IMG/VR virus record: IMGVR_UViG_3300023297_001688
Location: 1-32,174 of that record
Source: a virus
Reading direction: 5' to 3' (one strand)
DNA: 32,174 nt
Made by a program: the position numbers and the translations under genes. Positions within the stretch are counted from its first letter, which is position 1, and every line of letters begins with the position of its first letter. Below are positions 7,382 to 14,887 of the stretch, piece after piece. The notes beneath the pieces are model-generated. The model had not been told where the DNA came from and ran no database searches. It saw nothing but the letters and a program-made list of their open reading frames with translations.

Positions 7382-7878
7382 AATAAATTTAAAACCCTCC
7401 TATCAGCATCTCTACGCACAACAGAAATTCCCAATTGATTCGCAGGGAAAGTCACAACGTCCAATGATATATGCCCTGTCCAAATATAATTAATAATTTT
7501 ATAAGAATCGGCGCAGCTTGTAGGTACAAGACGTTCCTGAGTTGACGGATCAGTATCATGTATTAAGATAGTTCCACCTAGATTCAATAATAATAAACTA
7601 TTTTCAAAGTCCTTCTTGAGCTGCTCAAATCTATGATCACCATCAATAAAAATGACATCAACCTTATCATGAAACTGTTTGAAGAACTCATCAGATGTCA
7701 TTTCATAGAACTCACACGGATATGTAAGTCTATTTTTAATGTCTACTCCAATAGCTCTCTTCACTAAGGGCTTAACCATATCAAACGTACTACCCTTAAA
7801 CACTCCAATCTCCAAATAAGTCTGCGCTCTTTGCGATTTTACAACCCAGCATACCAACTCAGGATAAGTTCCTAACAC
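7378..7878 (-). CDS. Class I SAM methyltransferase (Methyltransf_24 type)
   Basis: The 166-residue protein shows TYLEIGVFKGSTFD (residues 20 to 33) as the SAM-binding loop and IFIDGDHRFEQLKKDF (about 96 to 111), the metal- or substrate-site signature of the Methyltransf_24 group. A TILIHDTDP follows. This group includes sugar and small-molecule O-methyltransferases. Translation starts at GTG with AGGAGG six to seven bases upstream. The GTG overlaps the TAG of the glycosyltransferase gene by one base, and its stop overlaps the DNA methyltransferase start by ATGA. Neighbour glycosyltransferases suggest a sugar hydroxyl as acceptor. Confidence 0.8.
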   Translation of the reverse strand: MLGTYPELVCWVVKSQRAQTYLEIGVFKGSTFDMVKPLVKRAIGVDIKNRLTYPCEFYEMTSDEFFKQFHDKVDVIFIDGDHRFEQLKKDFENSLLLLNLGGTILIHDTDPSTQERLVPTSCADSYKIINYIWTGHISLDVVTFPANQLGISVVRRDADRRVLNLL

Positions 7879-8684
7879 TATACTCCTCCTCTAAGTTTAT
7901 TTAGATGATCCTTTAGCGAAGCAAATTTCGCTACCATATGCCCCTCGCCTAACCTATCTTTCCAAAGCGACATGCTTCCATAATGATGAACATATTTATC
8001 TAACTCCGGAATTGATATTTTATGCATTTTAAACCCTCTTGGATTATCAAATACCAACCTCGTTGCAAACTTCATGCCCGTATCATACTCAACTCTATCT
8101 CTAGTTAATTCAACGTCTTCAAACCATTCCGAAAGCTCTTTCTCATGTCCAACTATTTTATCTTTAAATTTACGCTTAAACTCGCTCATAGATTCTTTAA
8201 ACAAGCCCCAGTCATCAGCCTGCCTAAACTGCCGATAAAGATGCATGTTGAATACTAAACATGCAGGATGGAACCATGGAAGCTGCAAGAAATCAAATCC
8301 AGCCCTATTCATTCCCCTAACAAAACCCCCTATTCCCAAATCCTGTTCATAATTTGGAAGCTTGCTCATAAAGAAATCCAACCAATCGGATCTCATTATT
8401 TCAACATCGCTATCTAATACACAAGCGTAGTCAGTATCGCAATGAGTTAATAAAGCGTTCAATGATATTACATGTGCCTGCCTCTTTGGTACTTCTATCA
8501 ACTCCAAAATCCCGCCATCTCTGCAGGCTGCTAAATATGACCGCTCGGCGCTATCTACCGGAGATGAATCGCATACCACTATTTTATATGGCTTATATGC
8601 CGTTCGCTTCTTAATGCTCTCAATGCAAAGATACAGGGCTTCATGCGGACACCAGCTTGGTATTAAAATTGATACTGTTTTCAT
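7878..8684 (-). CDS. Family 2 glycosyltransferase
   Basis: A 268-residue GT-A protein. VSILIPSW at the N terminus begins the nucleotide-sugar fold, and CVLDSDVE supplies the DxD at Asp91 and Asp93. The C-terminal part is charged, with KMHKISIPELDKYVHHYG, and has no membrane helices. The start ATG has AGGAG five bases upstream. It lies eight bases after the upstream methyltransferase gene and abuts the next methyltransferase by TAGTG. An alternating glycosyltransferase and methyltransferase order suggests stepwise addition and methylation of sugars. Donor unknown. Confidence 0.85.
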   Translation of the reverse strand: MKTVSILIPSWCPHEALYLCIESIKKRTAYKPYKIVVCDSSPVDSAERSYLAACRDGGILELIEVPKRQAHVISLNALLTHCDTDYACVLDSDVEIMRSDWLDFFMSKLPNYEQDLGIGGFVRGMNRAGFDFLQLPWFHPACLVFNMHLYRQFRQADDWGLFKESMSEFKRKFKDKIVGHEKELSEWFEDVELTRDRVEYDTGMKFATRLVFDNPRGFKMHKISIPELDKYVHHYGSMSLWKDRLGEGHMVAKFASLKDHLNKLRGGV

Positions 8685-8692
8685 CGCTGCTC

Positions 8693-9235
8693 CTATTTTA
8701 AAGTTGCGAACTGTTTGATAAGCTCATCTTTTAAATCATCTAGGACTTTATTCTCAGATGCTATTCCTACAACAGTATGAGGAAATTTGGGATCTCCTAT
8801 AAAATCAACAAGAGCAAAAGTAAAAGGCTTTAAAAGACTCAAAAATCCCTCTGGGGTAAAACGCCAGTAATCATGTGTATCGTGTATCGGGCAACGCATA
8901 ACAGAACTTATAATGAAAAACCCTCCTAGTTTAAGAATTCTATAGGCTTCGTCAACTGCTTCCCTTAAATATTCTACATGTTCAAAGGTATCAAGACTAA
9001 GAACTGTTCCTGCGGACCCTAAAATAATGGGAGTGCTGCTCATATCCATCACCACATCGACTCCATCCCCATCTCTTATGTCAGCCCCCACATACTTCTT
9101 ACCCAGGAAAAGCGGTCTAAGATCAGCGAATCCTTTTTGCCCAGGTACTTGGTAAGAGCCAAACTCATATATAGGCTCCAGGATTGGGAGCGTCTTAGAA
9201 CATATTTCTACAAACTGTTTTATTAATGGCCGCAT
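8693..9235 (-). CDS. Class I SAM methyltransferase (Methyltransf_11-like)
   Basis: The 180 residues form one methyltransferase domain. PIYEFGSYQVPGQKGFADLR near residue 21 replaces the usual GxGxG loop with a looser EFGSYQVPGQ. VGADIRDGDGVDVVMDM gives the acidic end of strand 2. VLSLDTFEHV and EAYRILKLGGFFIIS are the family's post-motif helices and strand. HDYWRFTPEGF is common in relatives found in O-antigen and glycan clusters. AAAGGAG precedes ATG. It follows the 44-residue membrane gene by ten bases. Its substrate is probably a sugar in the same pathway. Confidence 0.8.
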   Translation of the reverse strand: MRPLIKQFVEICSKTLPILEPIYEFGSYQVPGQKGFADLRPLFLGKKYVGADIRDGDGVDVVMDMSSTPIILGSAGTVLSLDTFEHVEYLREAVDEAYRILKLGGFFIISSVMRCPIHDTHDYWRFTPEGFLSLLKPFTFALVDFIGDPKFPHTVVGIASENKVLDDLKDELIKQFATLK

Positions 9236-9245
9236 ATTAACTCCT

Positions 9246-9380
9246 TTATATTTTTTTCATATATGGCGTTAAACACATAAGTATAGCGGATAAAAGACCA
9301 TTAGTAATATCTCCTCTTTGAAAACTAATAATCCCCATGACCATCCAAATTAAAGCTAGAATTGTTTTAAATAGCCTCAT
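9246..9380 (-). CDS. Small membrane protein, 44 residues
   Basis: ATG at 9380 overlaps the stop of the upstream methyltransferase by ATGA and opens 44 codons to TAA at 9246. The product begins MRLFKTILALIWMVMGIISF, has a short RGD-containing turn, and ends with a second hydrophobic stretch before YMKKI. It is probably two short transmembrane segments. The overlap, the coverage of an otherwise empty 141-base gap, and the SD of the next gene just after its stop all argue that it is real. It might anchor cassette enzymes at the membrane, but no family is recognised. Confidence 0.6.
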   Translation of the reverse strand: MRLFKTILALIWMVMGIISFQRGDITNGLLSAILMCLTPYMKKI

Positions 9381-9949
9381 CTCTTCTCCCCTATATAAAA
9401 ATTACATAAACTATTACCAAAATACATTAATTCCGCCCTTTTAGGCTTATATCCCATACTCCAGAACCTATCTACCAGCTCATCCATGCCGTAATGCTTA
9501 AAATGAAACTTATTGCTCCCCATAGGGCATTTTAGATGCGGAGTAGATACTATAAATAGTTCGGGATTTATGGATTTAAAAATATGAAACACTTCATCAG
9601 TGTCTTCAATATGTTCTATTGCTTCAAAAGACACCACAACATCTATTTGCTCCCATAATGGAGGACTAAAATCCAAAAAATCCTGCGCCTTATATCTAAT
9701 GTTAGGTGATTTGTAATGCTCATTTGCAAACTCTATTGCCTCAACGCTATCATCAACCCCAATCACGTCCTTGGCTATCTTAGCCATGATATAGCTTCCA
9801 TATCCAACCCCGCAGCACATATCCAGCACCCTCTTGCCTTTAGCATATGCTGTTGCCTCGTAATATCTCTGTAAATGATCCTCTCTTATTTGAACCAATG
9901 TAGCGCCCCTCTGCCTTTCGCCCGACCTTAAAGACTTGTCTCTCCCCAT
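9377..9949 (-). CDS. Class I SAM methyltransferase
   Basis: A 190-residue methyltransferase with a well-formed SAM loop, RVLDMCCGVGYGSYIMAK (about 40 to 57), and VIGVDDSVEAIEFAN after strand 2. SFEAIEHIEDTD marks the motif after strand 4. It resembles methyltransferase-11/25 proteins of O-antigen clusters. ATG overlaps the TAA of the large glycosyltransferase gene by one base, and its TGA overlaps the small membrane gene by ATGA. It is likely translated in a fixed ratio with both neighbours. Acceptor unknown. Confidence 0.82.
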   Translation of the reverse strand: MGRDKSLRSGERQRGATLVQIREDHLQRYYEATAYAKGKRVLDMCCGVGYGSYIMAKIAKDVIGVDDSVEAIEFANEHYKSPNIRYKAQDFLDFSPPLWEQIDVVVSFEAIEHIEDTDEVFHIFKSINPELFIVSTPHLKCPMGSNKFHFKHYGMDELVDRFWSMGYKPKRAELMYFGNSLCNFYIGEKR

Positions 9950-11883
9950 TATATAAGCTCCTTTCTATATTTTTCTCTTAAAATTCCATGTGTTAGGGTA
10001 CTCTCTGCATTCCCGCATAAATGCTCACCGGCGTGTCTTCGATATATCAGTGTCGGTTTATCCAAAAACCTAAACTTAAATTTCTCAAAATTTCGCAGTG
10101 TATATTCATAATCAAATGCCCTTGCATAATTTTCATCAAATTTTTCCTTTTCCAGAACGTGCCTGCGCATGAAAAAAGTTCCTCCGGCAATCCATCCCTT
10201 ATCAAAGCAAAGTTGTTTTTTATCCACTGCTCCATGGCTAACCACTTTTATCCCCCCGGATATATCCTCTTCCTTGTATGCTGAATGGATAATATCTACA
10301 TCCGGTTTCATCGCTTCCAATTGATTCTTGATCCTGTCTGGCAGCATAATATCATCAGAATCCATGAGTACAATAAATTCCCCCTTCGATCTCTCAAATA
10401 ACTTGTTTCTCATATTGCATGAGCCGATTGATTGTTGTTTAATATAAATTTTTATTCTAGGATCCTGAAATTTTTGAATAACCTCTCCTGTTTTTGTCTG
10501 TGGTAAGCCGTCTATCCCGATTAATAACTCAAAATTCTTATAGCTTTGCTTTAAAACGCTTTCTATTGCGTCTTTTATATATTCTTCGTGATTCAGGGTA
10601 GGCATTAAAATTGAAATCAATGGCATAGTTAAGTGTTTTCTTGTAAAATCATTCCATCGTTCTTTGGGTATATCACGCGGTTGATACGTACCCCATTTTT
10701 CCTTAAATACCTGATCCGTCTTTGGAAGCAGCCTATATCCCTCGTCTTTACATCCCAATCCTCCTACATGCTCAACAAAGCCCTTGGAAATAACAGACCA
10801 AAATCCATGCCTTATTGCCCGCAAACAATAATCATCATCCTCGCCCCCATAGTAAGCAAATCGTTCATCCAATAAGCCCACCACGTCTAACACTCTGCGA
10901 GGAATTAATACAGCAAACATATTCAGGGTATTCGCTGTTTCCCATGAAAAATCTCCGTTATATGCTTCCTGATTGCTGCATCCTCCATGCTGGGTCCTTG
11001 CGCCAACCAACGTAGGCCCTAATTGTTCACAGCTTGAAATCATCTCCTCAAGCCAGTTTCTACGTGGGAGAGTATCATCATTTAAAATACAGATATATTT
11101 TCCTACTGCTGCTTCTATGCCCAAATTAACCCGATGAGCAAAAATAAACGGTCTATTAGTTAATATAACCTCGCCGTATGTTCTTAGTTTGTCCTGGAAT
11201 TCAACACTATTATCCATGACAAAAATAATTTCATAGCTATTTGTATTCTTAATAATGGCGTCTATGCAGTTTTTTGTGCAATCCCAGTTATTGTGGGTGG
11301 GTATAATTATTGAGGCTACTATTGATTTCTTTATAATCTTAATTCCGCGTTTAAGACATGCGTCCTGCAAAACTACAAAAAGTTCTAATTCTCTTCCCCA
11401 CCTGGAATTCTTATGATCTGTTTTAATATTTTCTAAATTCTTAACAAAATACCCCTCTCCTCTCATATCTGCGCCATATAACTTGATTGTTTTGGCGCCC
11501 TTTAGAACTGCCAGAGCTATTGCGGCAAAGACACTATACTCAGCCCATGAAAAATCCTTATTAAACGGCATGATACTCCCGAGGTCTTTGCCTGGATATG
11601 TCTCTTTCTTGGTCTGTTTGAATAAATCGTTTAAATCGGGACACCATCTATGCATGTGATTGTTCCAGTTCTCTGGGATCCATAATTTCATATCTTCTGT
11701 TTTGACTTCCTTTACACATCTCGTAAAAACAGCATAATCCATTATTGCCCAATATGCAACCTTAACATCTTTTAATATTGCCCCATTAACAGCTATTGAA
11801 TGCTCAGGGTCATATCGAAGCTTTTTAACTGAAAGCTTGCTCAGTGATGGCCCGGGACAAAATATAGTCCATTCGTTATTCAT
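9949..11883 (-). CDS. Three-domain MptE-like / GT2 / GT2 protein
   Basis: The 644 residues hold three units. Residues 1 to about 187 (TIFCPGPSLSKL, IAVNGAI, YWAIMD, IKLYGADMRGEGYF) match the MptE-like/DUF115 Rossmann fold found next to glycosyltransferases. Residues about 188 to 415 form a GT2 domain, with ASIIIPTHNNWDC, NDDT at 268 to 271, and GGEDDDYCLRA (346 to 356) near the catalytic base. Residues about 418 to 644 form a second GT2 domain, with SILMPTLNHEEYI and DSDD at 508 to 511. Both DxD-type sites look intact. The SD (GGAAGA) is weak, so coupling to the upstream gene three bases away is likely. It should transfer two sugars in turn. Confidence 0.87.
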   Translation of the reverse strand: MNNEWTIFCPGPSLSKLSVKKLRYDPEHSIAVNGAILKDVKVAYWAIMDYAVFTRCVKEVKTEDMKLWIPENWNNHMHRWCPDLNDLFKQTKKETYPGKDLGSIMPFNKDFSWAEYSVFAAIALAVLKGAKTIKLYGADMRGEGYFVKNLENIKTDHKNSRWGRELELFVVLQDACLKRGIKIIKKSIVASIIIPTHNNWDCTKNCIDAIIKNTNSYEIIFVMDNSVEFQDKLRTYGEVILTNRPFIFAHRVNLGIEAAVGKYICILNDDTLPRRNWLEEMISSCEQLGPTLVGARTQHGGCSNQEAYNGDFSWETANTLNMFAVLIPRRVLDVVGLLDERFAYYGGEDDDYCLRAIRHGFWSVISKGFVEHVGGLGCKDEGYRLLPKTDQVFKEKWGTYQPRDIPKERWNDFTRKHLTMPLISILMPTLNHEEYIKDAIESVLKQSYKNFELLIGIDGLPQTKTGEVIQKFQDPRIKIYIKQQSIGSCNMRNKLFERSKGEFIVLMDSDDIMLPDRIKNQLEAMKPDVDIIHSAYKEEDISGGIKVVSHGAVDKKQLCFDKGWIAGGTFFMRRHVLEKEKFDENYARAFDYEYTLRNFEKFKFRFLDKPTLIYRRHAGEHLCGNAESTLTHGILREKYRKELI

Positions 11884-11886
11884 TAT

Positions 11887-12405
11887 CTAAATCTTCCCTT
11901 CCCAAACTGTTTCAATGTCCTTTGACCTGGCAAAATCCGCAACATAGCAATGTTCAGGAGCTATCCCGCCCAATGCTCTTGAGCATTCTTTTTGTAGCGA
12001 CCAGAGAGCTAATTCAACACAGAAAAACAATCTTTTGCTTTGCTTAAATAGCCAACTGAAACGAAAAGCTAGTACACCCAGCCAATCATAAGAAAGATTG
12101 CATTTTGATGATGCCCAGAACGCCACCTTATATCTTTTTTTCCGCTCATACAAGCCGTTCTTATAACGAACCAGTCTTATAGTACGCCCCTTATGCCTTT
12201 TTCTAAAATCAACAACCTTTGTTTTAGGAGCAATTACGGAAACACTATATGGGCCGCCACCGCATATCTCTATATGCGTCCAGCAAGCTTCATCTTTAAC
12301 AAACCCCGCCTTTAACTGTTCTTTTTCAATCTGCTTAGAGATAAAGCCCCCATCTGACTTAAAAAGTATGAAGTAACCCATTCTAAATCTATTTAGATCT
12401 ATCAT
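11887..12405 (-). CDS. Permuted papain-like (NlpC/P60-type) hydrolase
   Basis: The 172-residue protein has the layout of circularly permuted NlpC/P60 enzymes (YiiX/YaeF type). The catalytic His comes first in CWTHIEI (His44), and the Cys comes late in LFFCVELAL (Cys129), with YDWLG (106 to 110) between them. These enzymes cleave amide or ester bonds in peptidoglycan, lipids or proteins. There is no signal peptide, so a lysis role would need a holin or another route. ATGA overlap with the zinc-ribbon gene places it in the early operon, directly before the glycan cassette. Precise substrate unknown. Confidence 0.7.
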   Translation of the reverse strand: MIDLNRFRMGYFILFKSDGGFISKQIEKEQLKAGFVKDEACWTHIEICGGGPYSVSVIAPKTKVVDFRKRHKGRTIRLVRYKNGLYERKKRYKVAFWASSKCNLSYDWLGVLAFRFSWLFKQSKRLFFCVELALWSLQKECSRALGGIAPEHCYVADFARSKDIETVWEGKI

Positions 12406-12575
12406 ATCTTTACCTCCGTAATTCTAGCCTCTTTAACATAATCACAAGAACAACAACTAAGCTGTCCAGAACCCTTAATAATTTCAAATTTCATAACATC
12501 CTCGCATTTAGGACACGGCACATAATCCCCGTCCCCATCCTCTTTCTCTTTAATAAAAACTATAACTACTTTCAT
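12402..12575 (-). CDS. Zinc-ribbon protein, 57 residues
   Basis: ATG at 12575 has a strong AAGGAGG six bases upstream, which lies within the preceding small gene. The 57-residue product contains CPKC (residues 21 to 24) and CCSC (41 to 44), a two-knuckle zinc ribbon, after a hydrophobic N terminus MKVVIVFIKE. The stop overlaps the next ATG (ATGA), and the start overlaps the upstream TGA (ATGA). Such proteins often bind nucleic acid or a protein partner. No family name is justified. Confidence 0.75.
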   Translation of the reverse strand: MKVVIVFIKEKEDGDGDYVPCPKCEDVMKFEIIKGSGQLSCCSCDYVKEARITEVKI

Positions 12576-12679
12576 TTTATCCTCCTTATTAAATCAACTA
12601 TCTGCGCAATCATTGCGCATAATACAATCGGATATCCCCAGCTAAAAAACAGAGCAATAATAATTATTTTTATAATCAT
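12572..12679 (-). CDS. Small membrane protein, 35 residues
   Basis: A 35-codon frame starts at 12679, overlapping the nuclease stop by ATGA, and ends at 12572, overlapping the zinc-ribbon start by ATGA. The product is one hydrophobic helix (MIIKIIIIALFFSWGYPIVL) ending in the basic LIRRIK, so probably N-out/C-in by the positive-inside rule. The back-to-back overlaps are the main evidence. No family is recognised. Confidence 0.55.
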   Translation of the reverse strand: MIIKIIIIALFFSWGYPIVLCAMIAQIVDLIRRIK

Positions 12680-13041
12680 CCCATTACCTTCTTATGTAAT
12701 CTTCTCTTGGATTTTCCCTGCCCTGGAATTGTGTATCCAGGAAGAAGCATGTCTATGAATTTAACCAACTCATCAATATTATCTCTAACTACGATATAAT
12801 GAGCACTCTTTTCTAATAAATGCCTTATCTCTTTTTGCTCATCCGTTAATTTTCCTTCCCCTGTTTTACATTCTATATAGAAATGTGGATAATACACCTC
12901 AAAGTCCGGATGCCCTGTTGCTTTTGAATTCTGCACCTGTCCACATTTAAAGCAACGATAGTTATCAACTCGCATATATCGCAAGTTCCTTGCATCTAGT
13001 AAGTCCGCAACTGCTTGTTCTAAGTCCTTACTTCGAGTCAT
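12676..13041 (-). CDS. VRR-NUC nuclease
   Basis: The 121 residues carry the PD-(D/E)xK core of VRR-NUC enzymes: GHPDFEVYY with Asp46, then YIECKTGEG with Glu57 and Lys59, then LTDEQKE with Gln69. A CFKCG knuckle (Cys30, Cys33) precedes it and could bind zinc with other residues. Phage VRR-NUC proteins resolve branched DNA during replication and recombination. It sits one base after the cysteine-rich gene and just downstream of the replication protein, as expected for a DNA-processing role. Confidence 0.85.
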   Translation of the reverse strand: MTRSKDLEQAVADLLDARNLRYMRVDNYRCFKCGQVQNSKATGHPDFEVYYPHFYIECKTGEGKLTDEQKEIRHLLEKSAHYIVVRDNIDELVKFIDMLLPGYTIPGQGKSKRRLHKKVMG

Positions 13042-13042
13042 C

Positions 13043-13372
13043 TTATCTCATCCCTATTATATTTACGCTATGGACCACGGGGTTATAAAATCCTTGACTC
13101 TGATGTAGTTTTTTACATCCCGGGCAGAACCTGTATCTTTTAGTATCGCTACTCATAAGCCATCTTCCACATACATCAAAATTAAAGCATCTTATTCTTG
13201 TTCTTTTTTGCTTGAATTGCGATTTCTTTTTCTCTAGCTTCTTATGGTAACCCTGACGATATACCATCATGTAACTTCTCATATATTCCCTAAAATAATG
13301 TTTTTTACATAATCCTCTACCATGATGCTGTCGATAACACCCCTCCACACTACATAGTTTTAATGTTCTCAA
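13043..13372 (-). CDS. Cysteine-rich zinc-binding protein
   Basis: This encodes 109 residues with two metal-site candidates. The first is CSVEGC...RGLCKKHYFR (residues 7 to 28), a common small phage or HNH-associated motif with the pattern C-x4-C-x8-C-x2-H. The second is CFNFDVC (about 62 to 68) with FCPGC (about 82 to 86). The middle is very basic, which suits DNA or RNA binding. The best start is TTG in a TTGA overlap with the replication gene stop, with AGGA seven bases upstream. No HNH catalytic residues are complete, so I call it a binding protein only. Confidence 0.65.
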   Translation of the reverse strand: MRTLKLCSVEGCYRQHHGRGLCKKHYFREYMRSYMMVYRQGYHKKLEKKKSQFKQKRTRIRCFNFDVCGRWLMSSDTKRYRFCPGCKKLHQSQGFYNPVVHSVNIIGMR

Positions 13373-14208
13373 AATGAAATCCTATGTTTTTCTCTAGTTT
13401 CTTTTGTTAATGCTTTATATCCCGGGCGTTGATCATAAGGCACAGACTTCTCTTTAGCTTTTAGTTCTGGTTCTGATTTCAGCTTTAAGTTCCCAACCTT
13501 CCACTCAGGGAATTTTTTTACTACAGTCTCTATTGTCCAAACCAATTTCTTCTTATCGCAATATTTCCCAGTTTCTTTCATGCATATAAATGATTGTTTA
13601 AGATTGCCGGTCAGTTCTAAAATTGCTTTTGCTGATTTACTAGCTCTAGCAAAATAATATTCATCCCAATTAGGGATTTTTTCAAAGCCCTTAATTAATT
13701 TATAATTAAAAACAATCTCCTGAATAGGAGATAGTAGTGTTTTCTTTTGTGAAAGAGTTTCTTTTGTTATGTTCACTTTCTGAACATGGTTCTTAGCACA
13801 ATTCCCATGTTCACTTTCTGGACATGCTAAATGTTTCCCATGTTCACTTTCTGAACATGGGGATTCTTTACCCAGAAAAACCTTTCCTAATCTATAAAAT
13901 ATTTTATTATGCCGTCTTTCTGCAGGCGTTTTAAGTATTTTGCCATTTTCGTTTCTTGTTTCAATCCACCCATTTTTCACACAACCATCAACGGCTCCGG
14001 AGATAGATGTAGGTCCTCTCCCAGCTTTTTGCTCTATTTGAGAACGCGTTATCCAGTCTTCCGTTTTTCTCATTCCTGTTGTATGGTCCACTTCCCAGCC
14101 AAAAGTAGATCTCGTTACGATTAAAACCACTCTCAATTCGGTATCAGACATCTTCTTCATTTCGTTATTGAAGAGTTCGTTGGGCGTTGGGGTGGTATTA
14201 GGTATCAT
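13369..14208 (-). CDS. Lambda-O-like replication initiation protein
   Basis: A 279-residue protein. Residues about 5 to 95 form the winged-helix domain of phage replication proteins: TPTPNELFNNEMKKMSDTELR, VLIVTRSTFGWE, TEDWITRSQIEQKAGRG, and an NGWIETR wing. The middle (about 117 to 147) is a low-complexity SEHG-rich linker encoded by three DNA iterons. The C-terminal half is basic, as in O-type proteins that recruit a helicase loader. AAGGA precedes the ATG at 14208. No helicase or loader gene is visible nearby, so the phage may use the host replisome. Confidence 0.8.
   Translation of the reverse strand: MIPNTTPTPNELFNNEMKKMSDTELRVVLIVTRSTFGWEVDHTTGMRKTEDWITRSQIEQKAGRGPTSISGAVDGCVKNGWIETRNENGKILKTPAERRHNKIFYRLGKVFLGKESPCSESEHGKHLACPESEHGNCAKNHVQKVNITKETLSQKKTLLSPIQEIVFNYKLIKGFEKIPNWDEYYFARASKSAKAILELTGNLKQSFICMKETGKYCDKKKLVWTIETVVKKFPEWKVGNLKLKSEPELKAKEKSVPYDQRPGYKALTKETREKHRISF
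13769..13858. repeat. Three palindromic iterons, probable replication origin
   Basis: Three 19-bp copies start at 13769, 13807 and 13840. Each reads ATGTTCA, CTTTC, TGAACAT (7-bp inverted arms, 5-bp centre). The middle copy has one change (TGGACAT). They lie inside the replication protein gene, as lambda ori lies in O. Copy 13769 is translated in a different frame from the other two, so the DNA rather than the peptide is conserved. The AT-rich stretch at about 13680 to 13725 next to them could be the unwinding region. Confidence 0.75.
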
Positions 14209-14224
14209 AGTTTATCCTTCATAG

Positions 14225-14887
14225 TTATAGGCCTGCAGGCAGGTGAAAGGAGGTGTCCTTCTTGACTTTGGCGTCAGCAAAAGCCCTGCCTGCAATATTC
14301 TTTAAAATTCTTTCCATAGAACTGGTTCCAATGAACGTGCCAACCAGCCAATATTTATCAATCTTTCTAAAATCAATCTCACTAATATTATTAATTATAT
14401 AACTTTTAATATCTTTATCTTTTATAAACCAATTGTCTCCCCCTTGCTGTTCGGTTCTTTTTGTGCCTCTACGTTTTGCCTTAAGTCTCATTTCGTTTAT
14501 TGCTCTTGTCACAAATTTAACGTCCACTCCAAAACAAAGAGCTAAAGATCTCGCACTCTGCCCGCGCAGACCATTAAGAAAGTGTTTCCTTTTTCTTTTT
14601 AAAACAATACCCGTAACGCTTCTCTTATAGCCTTCTTTTTTTAATTTTATCTGGCTTATTTCGGGAGTAAGATGCGCATTAAATTCTAATATTTTAAGTT
14701 CTCTTTCACTCCAGCTTGGTTCTTTATGCTGCTTGGCTATCCATCCGTGTTGAATTGCGTATCTTGAAACCTTCCATCGCGGAAGTCCTAAATTATAAGC
14801 AAATCTATTAATCTCTCCCTTTCCTGTTTTATCTAAATATAATTTTTTTATTGCCTCATGCATTGATTCGCTAATAGGATATTTCAT
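14225..14887 (-). CDS. DNA-binding protein with helix-turn-helix features
   Basis: The 220-residue protein is basic. LGLPRWKVSRYAIQHGWI (about 33 to 50) looks like a helix-turn-helix. SWSERELKILEFNAHLTPEI through VLKRKRKHF resembles a Myb/SANT- or GcrA-like three-helix unit. SARSLALCFGVDVKFVTRAI (about 110 to 130) is another recognition-helix candidate. Overlap with the next upstream gene is ATGA. It directly precedes the replication gene, so it could be a transcription regulator or an origin-binding partner. I cannot assign a family. Confidence 0.6.
   Translation of the reverse strand: MKYPISESMHEAIKKLYLDKTGKGEINRFAYNLGLPRWKVSRYAIQHGWIAKQHKEPSWSERELKILEFNAHLTPEISQIKLKKEGYKRSVTGIVLKRKRKHFLNGLRGQSARSLALCFGVDVKFVTRAINEMRLKAKRRGTKRTEQQGGDNWFIKDKDIKSYIINNISEIDFRKIDKYWLVGTFIGTSSMERILKNIAGRAFADAKVKKDTSFHLPAGL

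Noticed and set aside
1145-11883. 7-deazaguanine-type DNA modification system
   Set aside because: No QueC, QueD, QueE, FolE, DpdA or transglycosylase-like gene is present; both radical SAM proteins lack QueE-like size and context.
13769-13858. Repeats considered as a CRISPR array
   Set aside because: Only three copies, each palindromic, with short uneven spacing, inside a coding gene; iterons explain them better.
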